From NCBI RefSeq assembly GCF_014192745.1, contig NZ_JACHYJ010000008.1, positions 1 through 64,000 on the forward strand: a stretch of 64,000 nt of DNA. The letters run 5' to 3'. A program made the translations under genes and the position numbers. Source of the DNA: Luteimonas sp. RC10 (GTDB taxonomy: Bacteria; Pseudomonadota; Gammaproteobacteria; Xanthomonadales; Xanthomonadaceae). Position 1 is the first letter of the stretch, and the number at the start of each line of letters is the position of its first letter. Shown one piece after another: positions 40,072 to 49,134 of the stretch. Under the pieces are notes generated by a model. The model had not been told where the DNA came from. It saw only the letters and a list, made by a program, of their open reading frames with translations, and did not search any database.

Positions 40072-41544
40072 TCAGGCAGCGCGCCGCAACGCGCGATCGC
40101 GGCCGTAGAAGCGGTAGAGCAAGGCGCCGAGCACGGCGTAGCCGCCCAGCAGGGCGATCGGCAGCAGGTCGCCGTCGCGGGCCTGCTGCGCGATGTCCAA
40201 CGCCACCGGCAGCGTCATCGCGAAGCTCAGCACGATCGCCGCGACCGGCACCACGCCGAACCAGATGCCGCCGATGCGCACGCCGCCCAGCGGCACCCGG
40301 AAGCGCCCGGGCCGCCCGGTTGGCAGGCTGCGCATGCGGATCAGCGCGATCGCCACGATCGCGAACATGAAGGCGACACCGAAGGAGATCAGGTCGGCCA
40401 TCACCGAGATCGGCAGCAGCGCGGCGTTGACCGCGGCCAGCGTCGCGAGCAGCAGATTGGCGATCCACGGGCTGTTGCGGGTGGGATGCAGGCGGGCGAA
40501 CAGGTCGGGCAGCAAGCCGTCGCGCGCCATCGCGTAGCAGACGCGCGAATGCCCGAAGGCATTGGCCAGCAGGACGGATGCCAATCCGGCGAGCGCGCCG
40601 ATCTTGATCACCACCGCGAACTGCGGCCAGCCGATGCGGTCGACCGCGAGCGCGATCGGATCGGGCACATCGAGGTCGCGGAACGGCACCAGTCCGGTCA
40701 ACACGATCGCCGCGGCCACGTACAGCGTGGCGCAGATCGCCAGCGAACCGAGGATGCCGATCGGCACATCGCGCTGCGGATTGCGGGTTTCGGCTGCGGC
40801 CGTGGAGACGGTCTCAAAGCCCAGGAACGCGAAGAACAGCAGCGCCGCGGCCCGCGCCACGCCCTCCCAGCCGTAGGTGAAGCCCCCCTCGTTGGGCGGC
40901 AGAAACGGCGACCAGTTGGCCGGATCGACCGCCGTCGCGCCGGCGACGATGAAACCGACCAGCACCAGCACCTTCACCGCGACGAGCACGGCGTTGGCCA
41001 GCGACGAGCGACTGACGCCCAGCGCGACGACCGCACCGGCGGCCAGCGCTGCGCCGGCGGCCACCAGGTTCAGGTGTCCGCTGACCGCCAACGATCCGCC
41101 CTCGCCGGTGGGCTGCAGCACGATCGCCGGCGTGGACACCGCCGCCGGCAGCGCGATGCGCAGATCGACCAGCAGACTGGCCAGATAGCCGGAGAACCCC
41201 ACGGCCAGCAACGACGCTGCCACGCTGAACTCCAGAAACAGCAACCAGCCCAAGGCCCAGGCCGGCCCGATGCCCATCGTGGACTTGCAGTAGCTATAGG
41301 CCGATCCGGACTCGGGCACGCTGGACGCCAGTTCGGCATAGCACAGGCCGACCAGCAGGCAGGCCAGACCCGCGATCAGGAACGACACCGTCACCGCCGG
41401 TCCGGCGTACAGCGACGCCGCAGTGCCGATCAATACGTACACGCCGGCGCCCAGGATCTGGGCCACGCCCAGCACCAGCAGCGCGCCCCAGCCGAGCCGC
41501 GGCTGCAGCCCGGGCGCGGCATCCGGCCGGACCGGCGCGGTCAC
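40072..41544 (-). CDS. Amino acid permease (APC superfamily, CAT type)
   Basis: 490 residues, 12-14 predicted membrane helices. The first helix has GVAQILGAGVYVLIG, and later FFAFLGFETVSTAAAETRNPQRDVP and LLANAFGHSRVCYAMARDGLLP are signatures of cationic/neutral amino acid transporters of the YfnA/CAT group. A GTG start at 41544 is inferred. First gene of the four-gene minus-strand cluster, 24 bases before the amidase, hence probably importing the amidase substrate or product. Confidence 0.9.
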   Translation of the reverse strand: MTAPVRPDAAPGLQPRLGWGALLVLGVAQILGAGVYVLIGTAASLYAGPAVTVSFLIAGLACLLVGLCYAELASSVPESGSAYSYCKSTMGIGPAWALGWLLFLEFSVAASLLAVGFSGYLASLLVDLRIALPAAVSTPAIVLQPTGEGGSLAVSGHLNLVAAGAALAAGAVVALGVSRSSLANAVLVAVKVLVLVGFIVAGATAVDPANWSPFLPPNEGGFTYGWEGVARAAALLFFAFLGFETVSTAAAETRNPQRDVPIGILGSLAICATLYVAAAIVLTGLVPFRDLDVPDPIALAVDRIGWPQFAVVIKIGALAGLASVLLANAFGHSRVCYAMARDGLLPDLFARLHPTRNSPWIANLLLATLAAVNAALLPISVMADLISFGVAFMFAIVAIALIRMRSLPTGRPGRFRVPLGGVRIGGIWFGVVPVAAIVLSFAMTLPVALDIAQQARDGDLLPIALLGGYAVLGALLYRFYGRDRALRRAA

Positions 41545-41737
41545 TGGCGGTCACCGACGCGGTGCGCGATCACGGGCGATGGCGTGCGGGCGCGGCGGGA
41601 GGGACGTCGGCGAGCGGTCATGCCGTCGATGCTGTGCGCAACGCGGAGCCGGCGCTTCGCCATCCCGCTCTCCGACTTGGCCGAACAGGCCGCGTTTGCG
41701 CCATGCGCTCCCGCGACCCGACCGATGACGCGGCGTG

Positions 41738-42667
41738 TCAGCGGATCTCGAACGCGAACCGCAGGACGTCGGTCACCGCACGGGCCGGCACGCTGACATG
41801 CACTTCGTCCGGGTAGCGATGCAGGCGGACGCGCAGGCCCTGGCCGGACAATCGGTCCAACCGATCGACGAGCGCCCGGGCCGGCTCCGGGTCGTCATCG
41901 GTGTCGCGATCGCCGACCACGACCATCAGGCGGCTGGTGCCGGCAATCGCGCCGCTCGCCAGACGCGCGGTGAACGCGCGCTCGTCCTCGAGGATGCCCT
42001 GCGCGTTCCATTCCATCGACGGGCTGGCGGCGACGATCGAGTGGAACGCACCGGGTCGTTCGTAGAACGCGTAGAGCGCGAACAGCCCGCCCAGCGAGTG
42101 GCCGAACAGGGACTGGCGATCGGGATCGACCCGATGGCGACGGGCGATCTCCTCGCGCAGTTTGCCAGTCAGAAAGTCCAGGAACTGCCGGCGCGCGCCG
42201 CTTTCGTACTGCGCCAGCGCGCGCCATTGCCGCGGCGGCGGATCGAGCAACGGCGCGGTGAAGTCCTTGAGCCGGCGCACGTCCCAGGCCGCGTCGCCGG
42301 GATAGCCGACGCCGACCACGATCGACTTGCCGACCGGCAGATCATCCTGCACCCAGCGCGCCTGTGCGAACGAGCCGAAGTAAGCGTTGCCATCGAGCAC
42401 GTACAACACCGGGTAGCCGTCCTCGGGCGCCTCGTCTTCCTTGCCGGCGGGATAGGACACGAAGATCCGGTACACCTCGCCGCTGTCGGCGGCGAGATCC
42501 CAGACCTCGGTCGCCGGCATTGTGTAGCCCGTCACCTTCGGCCCCACCGCATCACTGGCTGCCGGCCGGGCCCAGGCTTGCAGGCCACACAGGCACAACG
42601 CCACGACGACCATCGCGCCTCGCAGTGCCGCACCGTAGCGCCAACGCAGTCCACACATCTTCGCCAT
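41738..42667 (-). CDS. Exported IroE/Fes-like alpha/beta esterase
   Basis: 309 residues with a signal peptide (about 1-35, core GAMVVVALCLCGLQAWA). Esterase-D-type fold: YPVLYVLDGNAYF (about 86-98), nucleophile Ser191 in FGHSLGGLFALYAFY, acid in VVGDRDTDDD and His in DEVHVSVP. This group includes periplasmic siderophore esterases such as IroE. ATG 42667 has GGAG eight bases upstream. Divergent from the argE-like gene; the TonB siderophore receptor lies 2.8 kb away. The siderophore role is inferred from fold and neighbours. Confidence 0.85.
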   Translation of the reverse strand: MAKMCGLRWRYGAALRGAMVVVALCLCGLQAWARPAASDAVGPKVTGYTMPATEVWDLAADSGEVYRIFVSYPAGKEDEAPEDGYPVLYVLDGNAYFGSFAQARWVQDDLPVGKSIVVGVGYPGDAAWDVRRLKDFTAPLLDPPPRQWRALAQYESGARRQFLDFLTGKLREEIARRHRVDPDRQSLFGHSLGGLFALYAFYERPGAFHSIVAASPSMEWNAQGILEDERAFTARLASGAIAGTSRLMVVVGDRDTDDDPEPARALVDRLDRLSGQGLRVRLHRYPDEVHVSVPARAVTDVLRFAFEIR

Positions 42668-42913
42668 GTCGCGCTCCTGTCTGCTGATCCGTACCCACCG
42701 CCGGCGGTAGCCGATCGACGCACTGCGCCGCCCTCGAGCCAGAACGCTCGCCTCGCACGCTGGCGAGCTGGACCATTGATGCAGCCCCGTCGTGCGATGG
42801 CAAGACGCCCGAACCGTGCCGGGCTGTTTCGGATAAGCCGCGGACACAATCGGCATGTCCCTAGCGCCAGCGCGCGGCTAGGCTCAGGGCTCGCTCCCGC
42901 CGCAGGCCAGGCC

Positions 42914-44086
42914 TTGACCATTCCGCTTCCCGCCTTCCCCGCCAGCGCACGCGACTGGCTTGCCCATCTGGTCGCCTTCGACACGACCTCGCGCAACTCC
43001 AACCTCGCCCTGGTCGAATCGATCGAGCGCTGGCTGGAGACGCTGGGCGTGCGCTCGACGCGGATCCCTGCAGCCGGCGGCGGCAAGGCCAACCTGCTGT
43101 TCTCGATCGGACCCGACGTACCGGGCGGCGTCGTGCTGTCCGGACACACCGACGTGGTGCCGGTCGACGGTCAGACCTGGCGCAGCGATCCGTGGACGCT
43201 GACCGAACGCGACGGGCGCCTGCACGGGCGTGGGGCTGCGGACATGAAGGGGTTCATCGCCGCCGGCCTGTCGCGCGTGCCGGCCATGCTCGGCGCGCGG
43301 CTGACACGTCCGGTCCATTTCGCGCTGTCCTACGACGAGGAGGTCGGTCTGCTCGGCGCGCCCGCGCTGATCGAGGCGTTGATGGCCAACGTGCCCAGAC
43401 CGCGCCTGGTCGTCGTCGGCGAGCCGACCGGCATGCAGGTGGTCGACCGCCACAAGGGCATCATGGGACTGCGGACCACCGTGCTCGGCCACGAAGCGCA
43501 TTCGAGCCAGACCCATCTGGGCGTGAGCGCGACCATGGTGGCCGCGCAGTTGATGGCCCGGATCGTGGCGATCGCCGAGCGGCTGGCCACTGCGCCGGCG
43601 ACCTGCACCGGCTTCGAGCCCGCGCATGCGACGGTCACGATCGGCCTGGTCGAAGGCGGTACCGCGCCCAACATCCTGGCCCGGCGATGCACGTTCGTGT
43701 GGGACATCCGCGCCGGCACGCCGGACGAAGCACGCCGGGTCTTCGACGAGGTCGACGTCCTGGCCCAGCGGTTGGGGGCCGATATCCACGCCCGCTTCGA
43801 GGACTGCGGCATCGCCACCGAGGTGCTGTCCGACGTGCCGCCGCTGACCGGCGCACTCGACGCGCCGGCGCAGGCACTGATCGCCCGCCTGGCCGGCAGC
43901 GACACGCGCCAGGCCGCGTCCTATGTCGCCGAGGCGGGTCTGTTCGAGCGCGCGGGTCTGCCCACGGTGATCTGCGGGCCGGGCTGGATCGCACAGGCCC
44001 ACCAGCCCGACGAGTACATCGCGATCGACCAGCTCGCCGCAGCGGAAGCATTCATGGATCGCCTGGTCGAGGCACTGTGCGAATGA
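42914..44086 (+). CDS. argE: Acetylornithine deacetylase-like M20 peptidase
   Basis: 390-residue di-zinc amidohydrolase. Metal ligands and catalytic residues: His78 in LSGHTDVVPVDG, Asp110 in GRGAADMKG, Glu142/143 in YDEEVGLLG, Glu in VVGEPTGM, and the C-terminal ligand His in IAQAHQPDEYI. The sequence pattern is closest to ArgE, which deacetylates N-acetylornithine. Start is a TTG at 42914, inferred because no ATG or GTG fits; ribosome site weak. It overlaps an MFS gene by four bases and no other arg gene is present, so a catabolic N-acyl amino acid role is an alternative. Confidence 0.85.
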   Translation: MTIPLPAFPASARDWLAHLVAFDTTSRNSNLALVESIERWLETLGVRSTRIPAAGGGKANLLFSIGPDVPGGVVLSGHTDVVPVDGQTWRSDPWTLTERDGRLHGRGAADMKGFIAAGLSRVPAMLGARLTRPVHFALSYDEEVGLLGAPALIEALMANVPRPRLVVVGEPTGMQVVDRHKGIMGLRTTVLGHEAHSSQTHLGVSATMVAAQLMARIVAIAERLATAPATCTGFEPAHATVTIGLVEGGTAPNILARRCTFVWDIRAGTPDEARRVFDEVDVLAQRLGADIHARFEDCGIATEVLSDVPPLTGALDAPAQALIARLAGSDTRQAASYVAEAGLFERAGLPTVICGPGWIAQAHQPDEYIAIDQLAAAEAFMDRLVEALCE

Positions 44087-45390
44087 ACGCCCTGCCCGCG
44101 TCGCCGCAACGGATCGTCGGCAGTCGCGGCTGGGTCCTCGGCGTACTGACCGCCATCTATCTGGTCAACTTCATCGATCGCCAGATCCTGTCGATCCTGC
44201 TGCCGCAGGTCAAAGCGGAGTTCGACCTGTCGGACACCGTGTTGGGTCTGCTGGTGGGACCGACGTTCGCGTTGTTCTACGCCACGATGGGCCTGCCGCT
44301 GGCGCTGCTCGCCGACCGCGTCAATCGACGTCGGCTGATCGCCGCGTCGCTGGCCCTGTTCTCGGCGATGACCATTGCCTGCGGCCTGGTCGCGCAGTTC
44401 TGGCAGCTGGCGGTGGCGCGGGTCCTGACCGGCGTGGGCGAAGCCGGCACCGGCCCCGCCTCGCAGACGATGATCACCGACCTGTATCCGCCGGAGCGGC
44501 GCGCCCGCGCCCAGGCGGTGTACGCCACCGGCGCCAACCTCGGCGTGCTGGTCGCCTTCGCTGCCGGCGGCGCGATCGCCCACGCCTGGGGCTGGCGCGT
44601 CGCCTTCATCGCAGCCGGCCTGCCTGGGCTCGCACTGACCCTGGTGCTGCTGGCGACCGTCCGCGATCCCAAGCGCGGCGCGCACGATCCGGCGCGCGCC
44701 GAGCAACGGGACGCACCGGGTTTCGCCACGGTGATGGTGCAACTCTGGCGCAGTCGCGCGTTCCGCTACACCGCGCTCGGCGCGTCGTCGACGTGTTTCA
44801 CCGCCTACGCGCTGGGCAGCTTCTTTCCGCTGTTTCTCGATCGCAGCCACGGCATGTCGACACGCGACATCGGCATCGTCATGGCGCTGATCATGGGCGT
44901 GTGCGGCGGGCTGGCAACGTACACGGCCGGGTACTTCGCCGACCGCCTGGGACGCCGCGACCAGCGCTGGTACGCCTACATCCCGGCACTGGCCGCACTG
45001 GCGCCGTTGCCGCTGGCGCCGATCTGCTTTCTAGCCCGGGACACCGGCATCGCACTGGCTGCGGCGATCGTGCCGCTGTCGCTGACCGCCGCCTTCATCG
45101 GTCCGACGATCGCGGTCGTCCAGCGGCTGGTGCCGCTGCGCAGCCGCGCCACCGCGGTGGCGACCCTGATCCTGATCGACAACGTCGTCGGCCTCGGCCT
45201 GGGGCCGCAGTTCGTCGGTCTGGCCAGCGATCTGTGGCGACCGGCGCTGGGCGAGGACTCGCTGCGCTACGCGATGCTGGCCGCGACCACGGGCTCGGCC
45301 GTGTCGGTGTTCGGCTTCGTGATGTCGGCCCGGCACCTGCGCGCCGACATCGCCGCGAGCGAAGCCGCCGCGTCGGCATCGAATGGCTAA
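44083..45390 (+). CDS. Major facilitator transporter (spinster-like)
   Basis: 435 residues, 12 predicted membrane helices. The first helix has LTAIYLVNFIDRQILSILLP, and the cytoplasmic loop LALLADRVNRRRLIA is the MFS motif A; helix 4-5 region GVGEAGTGPASQTMITDLYP matches the Spns-like group. ATGA overlap with the argE-like gene implies joint translation, so it may move the substrate or product of the deacylase. Import or export cannot be decided from sequence. Confidence 0.88.
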   Translation: MNALPASPQRIVGSRGWVLGVLTAIYLVNFIDRQILSILLPQVKAEFDLSDTVLGLLVGPTFALFYATMGLPLALLADRVNRRRLIAASLALFSAMTIACGLVAQFWQLAVARVLTGVGEAGTGPASQTMITDLYPPERRARAQAVYATGANLGVLVAFAAGGAIAHAWGWRVAFIAAGLPGLALTLVLLATVRDPKRGAHDPARAEQRDAPGFATVMVQLWRSRAFRYTALGASSTCFTAYALGSFFPLFLDRSHGMSTRDIGIVMALIMGVCGGLATYTAGYFADRLGRRDQRWYAYIPALAALAPLPLAPICFLARDTGIALAAAIVPLSLTAAFIGPTIAVVQRLVPLRSRATAVATLILIDNVVGLGLGPQFVGLASDLWRPALGEDSLRYAMLAATTGSAVSVFGFVMSARHLRADIAASEAAASASNG

Positions 45391-45438
45391 GCGCCTGTGC
45401 TGACCTGCCAAGCGGACCGGGCAGTGCCTGCGTTATCA

Positions 45439-45448
45439 CACGATCGTG
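45439..45448. promoter_or_regulatory. Palindrome upstream of the TonB receptor
   Basis: CACGATCGTG is a perfect 10-base palindrome 54 bases before the receptor start codon, in the 112-base gap after the MFS gene. It is a possible operator, for instance for the AraC regulator nearby. It does not resemble the AT-rich Fur box, and I see no Fur box in this gap. Confidence 0.3.
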
Positions 45449-45502
45449 ACAGGACGCGGATACGCCGCCGACGCACGACATCCTGAAAGGGGACAGGTCG
45501 AC

Positions 45503-47659
45503 ATGAAGAACGCATCCACCCGCGCCGCGATGCCGAGCGCGCTCGCGCTCGCGCTGCTGGCGACACCGGTTTTCGCACAGACCGCCGACGACACCGGCAC
45601 GCCGCTGCAAGCCACCGCAACGAGCCCGCAGGCGCGCGAACTGGATGCGGTGCTGGTCGTGGGCCAGCGCGCCAGCCGTGTCAGCAACGGCGCCACCAAC
45701 CTCGACCTGGACATCAAGGAAACCCCGCAGTCGATCAGCGTCGTGGATCAGACCCAGATGCAGCAGTTCGGTGCCGACAGCCTCGACGATGCCTTGCGCC
45801 TGGCCACCGGGATCCAGGTGGAGAAGGTCTCGACCAACCAGACGCAGTACCTCGCGCGCGGTTTCGAGATCAAGAACACCCAGATCGACGGCGTCGGCCT
45901 GCCGAACGGCTGGGGCGTGGTCACCAATGCGATGGATGCCTTCGGCTTCGAGAAGCTGGAGGTGATCCGCGGCGCCAATGGTCTGCTGACCGGCGTGGGC
46001 AATGCCTCGGGCACGATCAACTACGTGCGCAAGCGGCCCACCAATGACACCCGCGGGCAACTCGGCGTCACCTTCGGTTCGCACGGCCGCCGCCGGTTCG
46101 AAGCCGACTACTCGACACCGCTCACCGAGGAGGGAACGTGGGCCGGGCGGATCGTCGCCGCGCGCGAGGACAGCGATTCCTACTTGCGCGACTTCGAAAG
46201 CGACCGCAGCTACCTCTACGGCGTCGTCGACGGCCAGGTCGGCGAGAACGGCACGCTGGCCGTCGGCTACGCCTGGCAGCAGGCCGACACCAGCGGCAAC
46301 ATGTGGGGCGCGCTGAGCTTCATCGATACCCAGGGCCGCCAGCTCGAATGGGACCGCAGCGCCTCGACCACGCAGGACTGGACCTACTGGAACTCGACCA
46401 CCCAGGCCGGGTTCGTCGACTACACCCATCAGTTGGGCGCCAACTGGCAGGCGAAGGTCTCCTACAACTACCGGCTCTACGAGCACGACGCGCAGTTGTT
46501 CATGGCCTACTCGCTGTTCGGCATCGATCCGGCGACCGGCACCGGGCTGTACGGCTGGGCCTACAAGAGCCCGTACCAGACCAAGGCGCACCTGGGCGAT
46601 CTGACGCTCAACGGGCGGTTCACCCTATTCGGCCGCGAGCAGGAAGCCATGCTCGGCATGAGTGCGGCCAGAAGCCGCGGGACAGACTGGTACCACCCGA
46701 CCGACACCACAGGCCCGGCGTTCGGCGCACTGCCCGGCTTCCCCTACCCCGGCAACGCGATCGGCGAGCCCAGCTGGGGCGAGCGTCGGGTCTACACCAC
46801 GTTGAACCAGCGCATGACCCGTGTGTTCGGCGCGACCCGCATCGCGTTCACCGACCGCTTCAAGAGCGTCCTGGGTTTCAACTGGGCGCAGTACCAGCGC
46901 GATACGACCGACAACGCCGGCGGCGCCTCGGACAACACCGACCGCAACCTCGCGCCGTATGCCGGCATCACCTTCGACTTCAACGACCGCGTGACCGGTT
47001 ACGCCAACTACTCGTACATCTTCCAGCCGCAGGACGAGGTCGACTACGAGCGCCAGTACTTCGACCCGAGCAAGGGCACGAACTACGAACTCGGGGTCAA
47101 GGCCGAATGGCTGGATCGCCGATTGCTGACCACGCTGGCCTGGTTCAGCGCCAAGCAGGCGGGCCTGGCCACCTACGTCGGCACGCGGTTCATGGACGGC
47201 TACGCCTACGGCTACTCGCGGCCGGTGGACATCGACTCGCAAGGCTTCGAGTTCGAGGCCTCGGGCCGGATCGGCGAACACAGCGACCTGTTGCTCGGCT
47301 ACACCCAACTGTCGATGGACGGCGAGGATGGCCGTGACACCTACCGCTGGGTGCCGCGTCGCACCGCGAACCTGCTGCTGAGCACGCGCTTGCCCGGCAA
47401 TCCGGCATTCTCGGTCGGCGTGGGCGGCCGCTGGCAGAGCCGCATCTCCAACTTCGAAAGCTACGTGACCAGTGCACCGGTGCGACAGGGCGGCTACACG
47501 CTGTTCAACGCCTTCGCCGCCTGGGACATCGCCCCCGACCTGACGCTGCGCGCCAACGTCAACAACATCGGCGATAAGAAGTACATCCAGAGTCTGTACT
47601 CGGTCAGCTACTACGGCGCGCCGCGCGAGTACGCGATCAGCCTGGACTGGCGCTTCTGA
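45503..47659 (+). CDS. TonB-dependent siderophore receptor
   Basis: 718-residue outer-membrane receptor. Signal peptide about 1-25 (ALALALLATPVFA); plug domain about 60-185 with ETPQSISVVDQTQM, LARGFEIKNTQIDGVGLP and EVIRGANGLLTGVGNASG, the ferri-siderophore receptor plug motifs seen in FpvA and FhuE types; then a 22-strand barrel ending in EYAISLDWRF with terminal Phe. ATG 45503 is preceded by GAAAGGGGAC. No siderophore synthesis genes are present, so it probably takes up foreign siderophores. Confidence 0.94.
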   Translation: MKNASTRAAMPSALALALLATPVFAQTADDTGTPLQATATSPQARELDAVLVVGQRASRVSNGATNLDLDIKETPQSISVVDQTQMQQFGADSLDDALRLATGIQVEKVSTNQTQYLARGFEIKNTQIDGVGLPNGWGVVTNAMDAFGFEKLEVIRGANGLLTGVGNASGTINYVRKRPTNDTRGQLGVTFGSHGRRRFEADYSTPLTEEGTWAGRIVAAREDSDSYLRDFESDRSYLYGVVDGQVGENGTLAVGYAWQQADTSGNMWGALSFIDTQGRQLEWDRSASTTQDWTYWNSTTQAGFVDYTHQLGANWQAKVSYNYRLYEHDAQLFMAYSLFGIDPATGTGLYGWAYKSPYQTKAHLGDLTLNGRFTLFGREQEAMLGMSAARSRGTDWYHPTDTTGPAFGALPGFPYPGNAIGEPSWGERRVYTTLNQRMTRVFGATRIAFTDRFKSVLGFNWAQYQRDTTDNAGGASDNTDRNLAPYAGITFDFNDRVTGYANYSYIFQPQDEVDYERQYFDPSKGTNYELGVKAEWLDRRLLTTLAWFSAKQAGLATYVGTRFMDGYAYGYSRPVDIDSQGFEFEASGRIGEHSDLLLGYTQLSMDGEDGRDTYRWVPRRTANLLLSTRLPGNPAFSVGVGGRWQSRISNFESYVTSAPVRQGGYTLFNAFAAWDIAPDLTLRANVNNIGDKKYIQSLYSVSYYGAPREYAISLDWRF

Positions 47660-47665
47660 GGCTGG

Positions 47666-47688
47666 GCGCGCCGGGCGGACCGGCGCGC
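47666..47688. terminator. GC hairpin between convergent receptor and hydrolase genes
   Basis: GCGCGCCGG-GCGGA-CCGGCGCGC is a perfect 9-pair stem seven bases after the receptor stop. It lacks a T run; it could assist termination from both sides. Confidence 0.45.
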
Positions 47689-47754
47689 GTCATCCACCTG
47701 TGACGCCTGGCCCGCATCCGGGCATGCCGCAGGCGGCAGCGCGTGACCCGCTGC

Positions 47755-49089
47755 TCACGGCGGATCGGGCGTGGCCGCGCGCACCGGCGTCGTCCAGGAC
47801 CGCAGCCGCGTGGGCACATGCCGCACCAGGGCCGGATGGCGTCCGATCGCGCGATCGACCTCCGCGATCTCGCCATCGCGCACATGCGCGTCGAGGAAGG
47901 TGAGGACCAGGTCGCCGATCGCCGACAGCGCCGCGTCGCCGTCCAGTTCGCCGACGCGCGCCTCGCGCTCGGGGCCATCGAGCAGGGCGACGAGATCGGT
48001 GAATCCGAGGTGGCGCGCCCCCTGCAGGCGGACGCGGACGACATCGCTGTCGCGCGCGGCATCGCGCCATCGTGCATAGGCCAGATCGTTCGGGCTGAAG
48101 TCGGTATCGCGCGACTGGCCCGCGAGCAGACCATAGCGTGTCCAGTCGCTGAGCATCAGCAGCAGCGGGCGATCGACCGGGCCGTCGTAGAGCGCCGGGT
48201 CGAAGTTCTGGCCGTCGAGGTTGACCGCCGCGCGGCAGACGGCCACCAGCCGGCAGCTCGTGGCCGCGGTGGCGCCGCCGAACGACATCCCGACAAAGGC
48301 CAGACGCCCGAGATCTGCACCGGCCAACACGTCGTGCAGCGCCTCGGGGGACCGTCCGTCGCGCAGGTGCTGTGCCACCGCCAGGGTGTCGTCGCGCCAG
48401 TCGGCGAAGGACCGTCCGATCCGCGTCGCGGGCAATGCGTCGGCGTAGATCGGAAGCGCCTCGCGCAGCTGTTGCCGGTCCGCGCCGCCCGCCAGCACCT
48501 GCAACGTCTTCGCCAGCCGCGGATCGTCGCCCTCGACGCCGAGGCGGGTCTGGACGACGCGACCGTCATCCAGGCCGATGTCGGCGGCATCGCCCGGGTG
48601 CGCGATCGAGACGACGATGTAGCCGTGACTGGCCAGGTGCATCGCAAGCGCGGTGTTCTGCGAGGGATACAGGAAGAAGCCGTGACTGAACACCACCAGC
48701 GGGAATCCCGCCGGGCTGTGCGCCGGCGGCGCCCCGGGATGCACGTCCACGCGGACGGTGGCCAATGCGCGCAGATCGTCCTGGGCATAACCGAAGTTGC
48801 GGGCGATGGCCGGCAAGGTCGTGGCCAGCGCTGCGCCGTCGAGGTACGTCGGCGCAACGGCGGCACGCGCCGCGACCGCGTGCGCCGGATACCAGACCAC
48901 CGCCGGCAGCAACCGGGGGCCACTCTCGGTATCGCCCGTATCGAGCGTTCGCGTGCGATCCACGAACTGCGTCTGCATCGTGCCGACGGCGTATCCGCCG
49001 TCCGGAGACGGCAGGCCCGCGGCGGTGGCGGTGCTCGTGGCGGTCGCGAGCAGCGTCGCGACCGCGAGGGGTGTCAACAAGTGCCGCAT
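47755..49089 (-). CDS. Exported alpha/beta hydrolase (PAF-acetylhydrolase-like)
   Basis: 444 residues. Signal peptide about 1-24 (LAVATLLATATSTATAAG). The hydrolase region shows the oxyanion motif VVFSHGFFLYPSQNTALA, nucleophile Ser269 in VGMSFGG, and His in GARHLGFTD. The architecture matches the platelet-activating-factor acetylhydrolase isoform II/dienelactone-type group of bacterial exported esterases. ATG 49089 begins the signal peptide. It lies 45 bases downstream of the AraC gene on the same strand, so probably coregulated, and is convergent with the siderophore receptor. Substrate unknown. Confidence 0.85.
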   Translation of the reverse strand: MRHLLTPLAVATLLATATSTATAAGLPSPDGGYAVGTMQTQFVDRTRTLDTGDTESGPRLLPAVVWYPAHAVAARAAVAPTYLDGAALATTLPAIARNFGYAQDDLRALATVRVDVHPGAPPAHSPAGFPLVVFSHGFFLYPSQNTALAMHLASHGYIVVSIAHPGDAADIGLDDGRVVQTRLGVEGDDPRLAKTLQVLAGGADRQQLREALPIYADALPATRIGRSFADWRDDTLAVAQHLRDGRSPEALHDVLAGADLGRLAFVGMSFGGATAATSCRLVAVCRAAVNLDGQNFDPALYDGPVDRPLLLMLSDWTRYGLLAGQSRDTDFSPNDLAYARWRDAARDSDVVRVRLQGARHLGFTDLVALLDGPEREARVGELDGDAALSAIGDLVLTFLDAHVRDGEIAEVDRAIGRHPALVRHVPTRLRSWTTPVRAATPDPP

Positions 49090-49134
49090 CGTGCTGTCTC
49101 CGATCGATCGCGCGTTCGTAAGGCGCGACATCCG

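Noticed and set aside
38632-41796. Plus-strand frame of about 1054 codons opposite the amidase and permease genes
   Set aside because: Low-complexity Arg/Gln/His/Asp composition and complete overlap with two genes carrying catalytic or transport signatures on the other strand.
45391-45502. Fur box upstream of the siderophore receptor
   Set aside because: No AT-rich GATAATGATAATCATTATC-like sequence is present; only a GC palindrome is seen.
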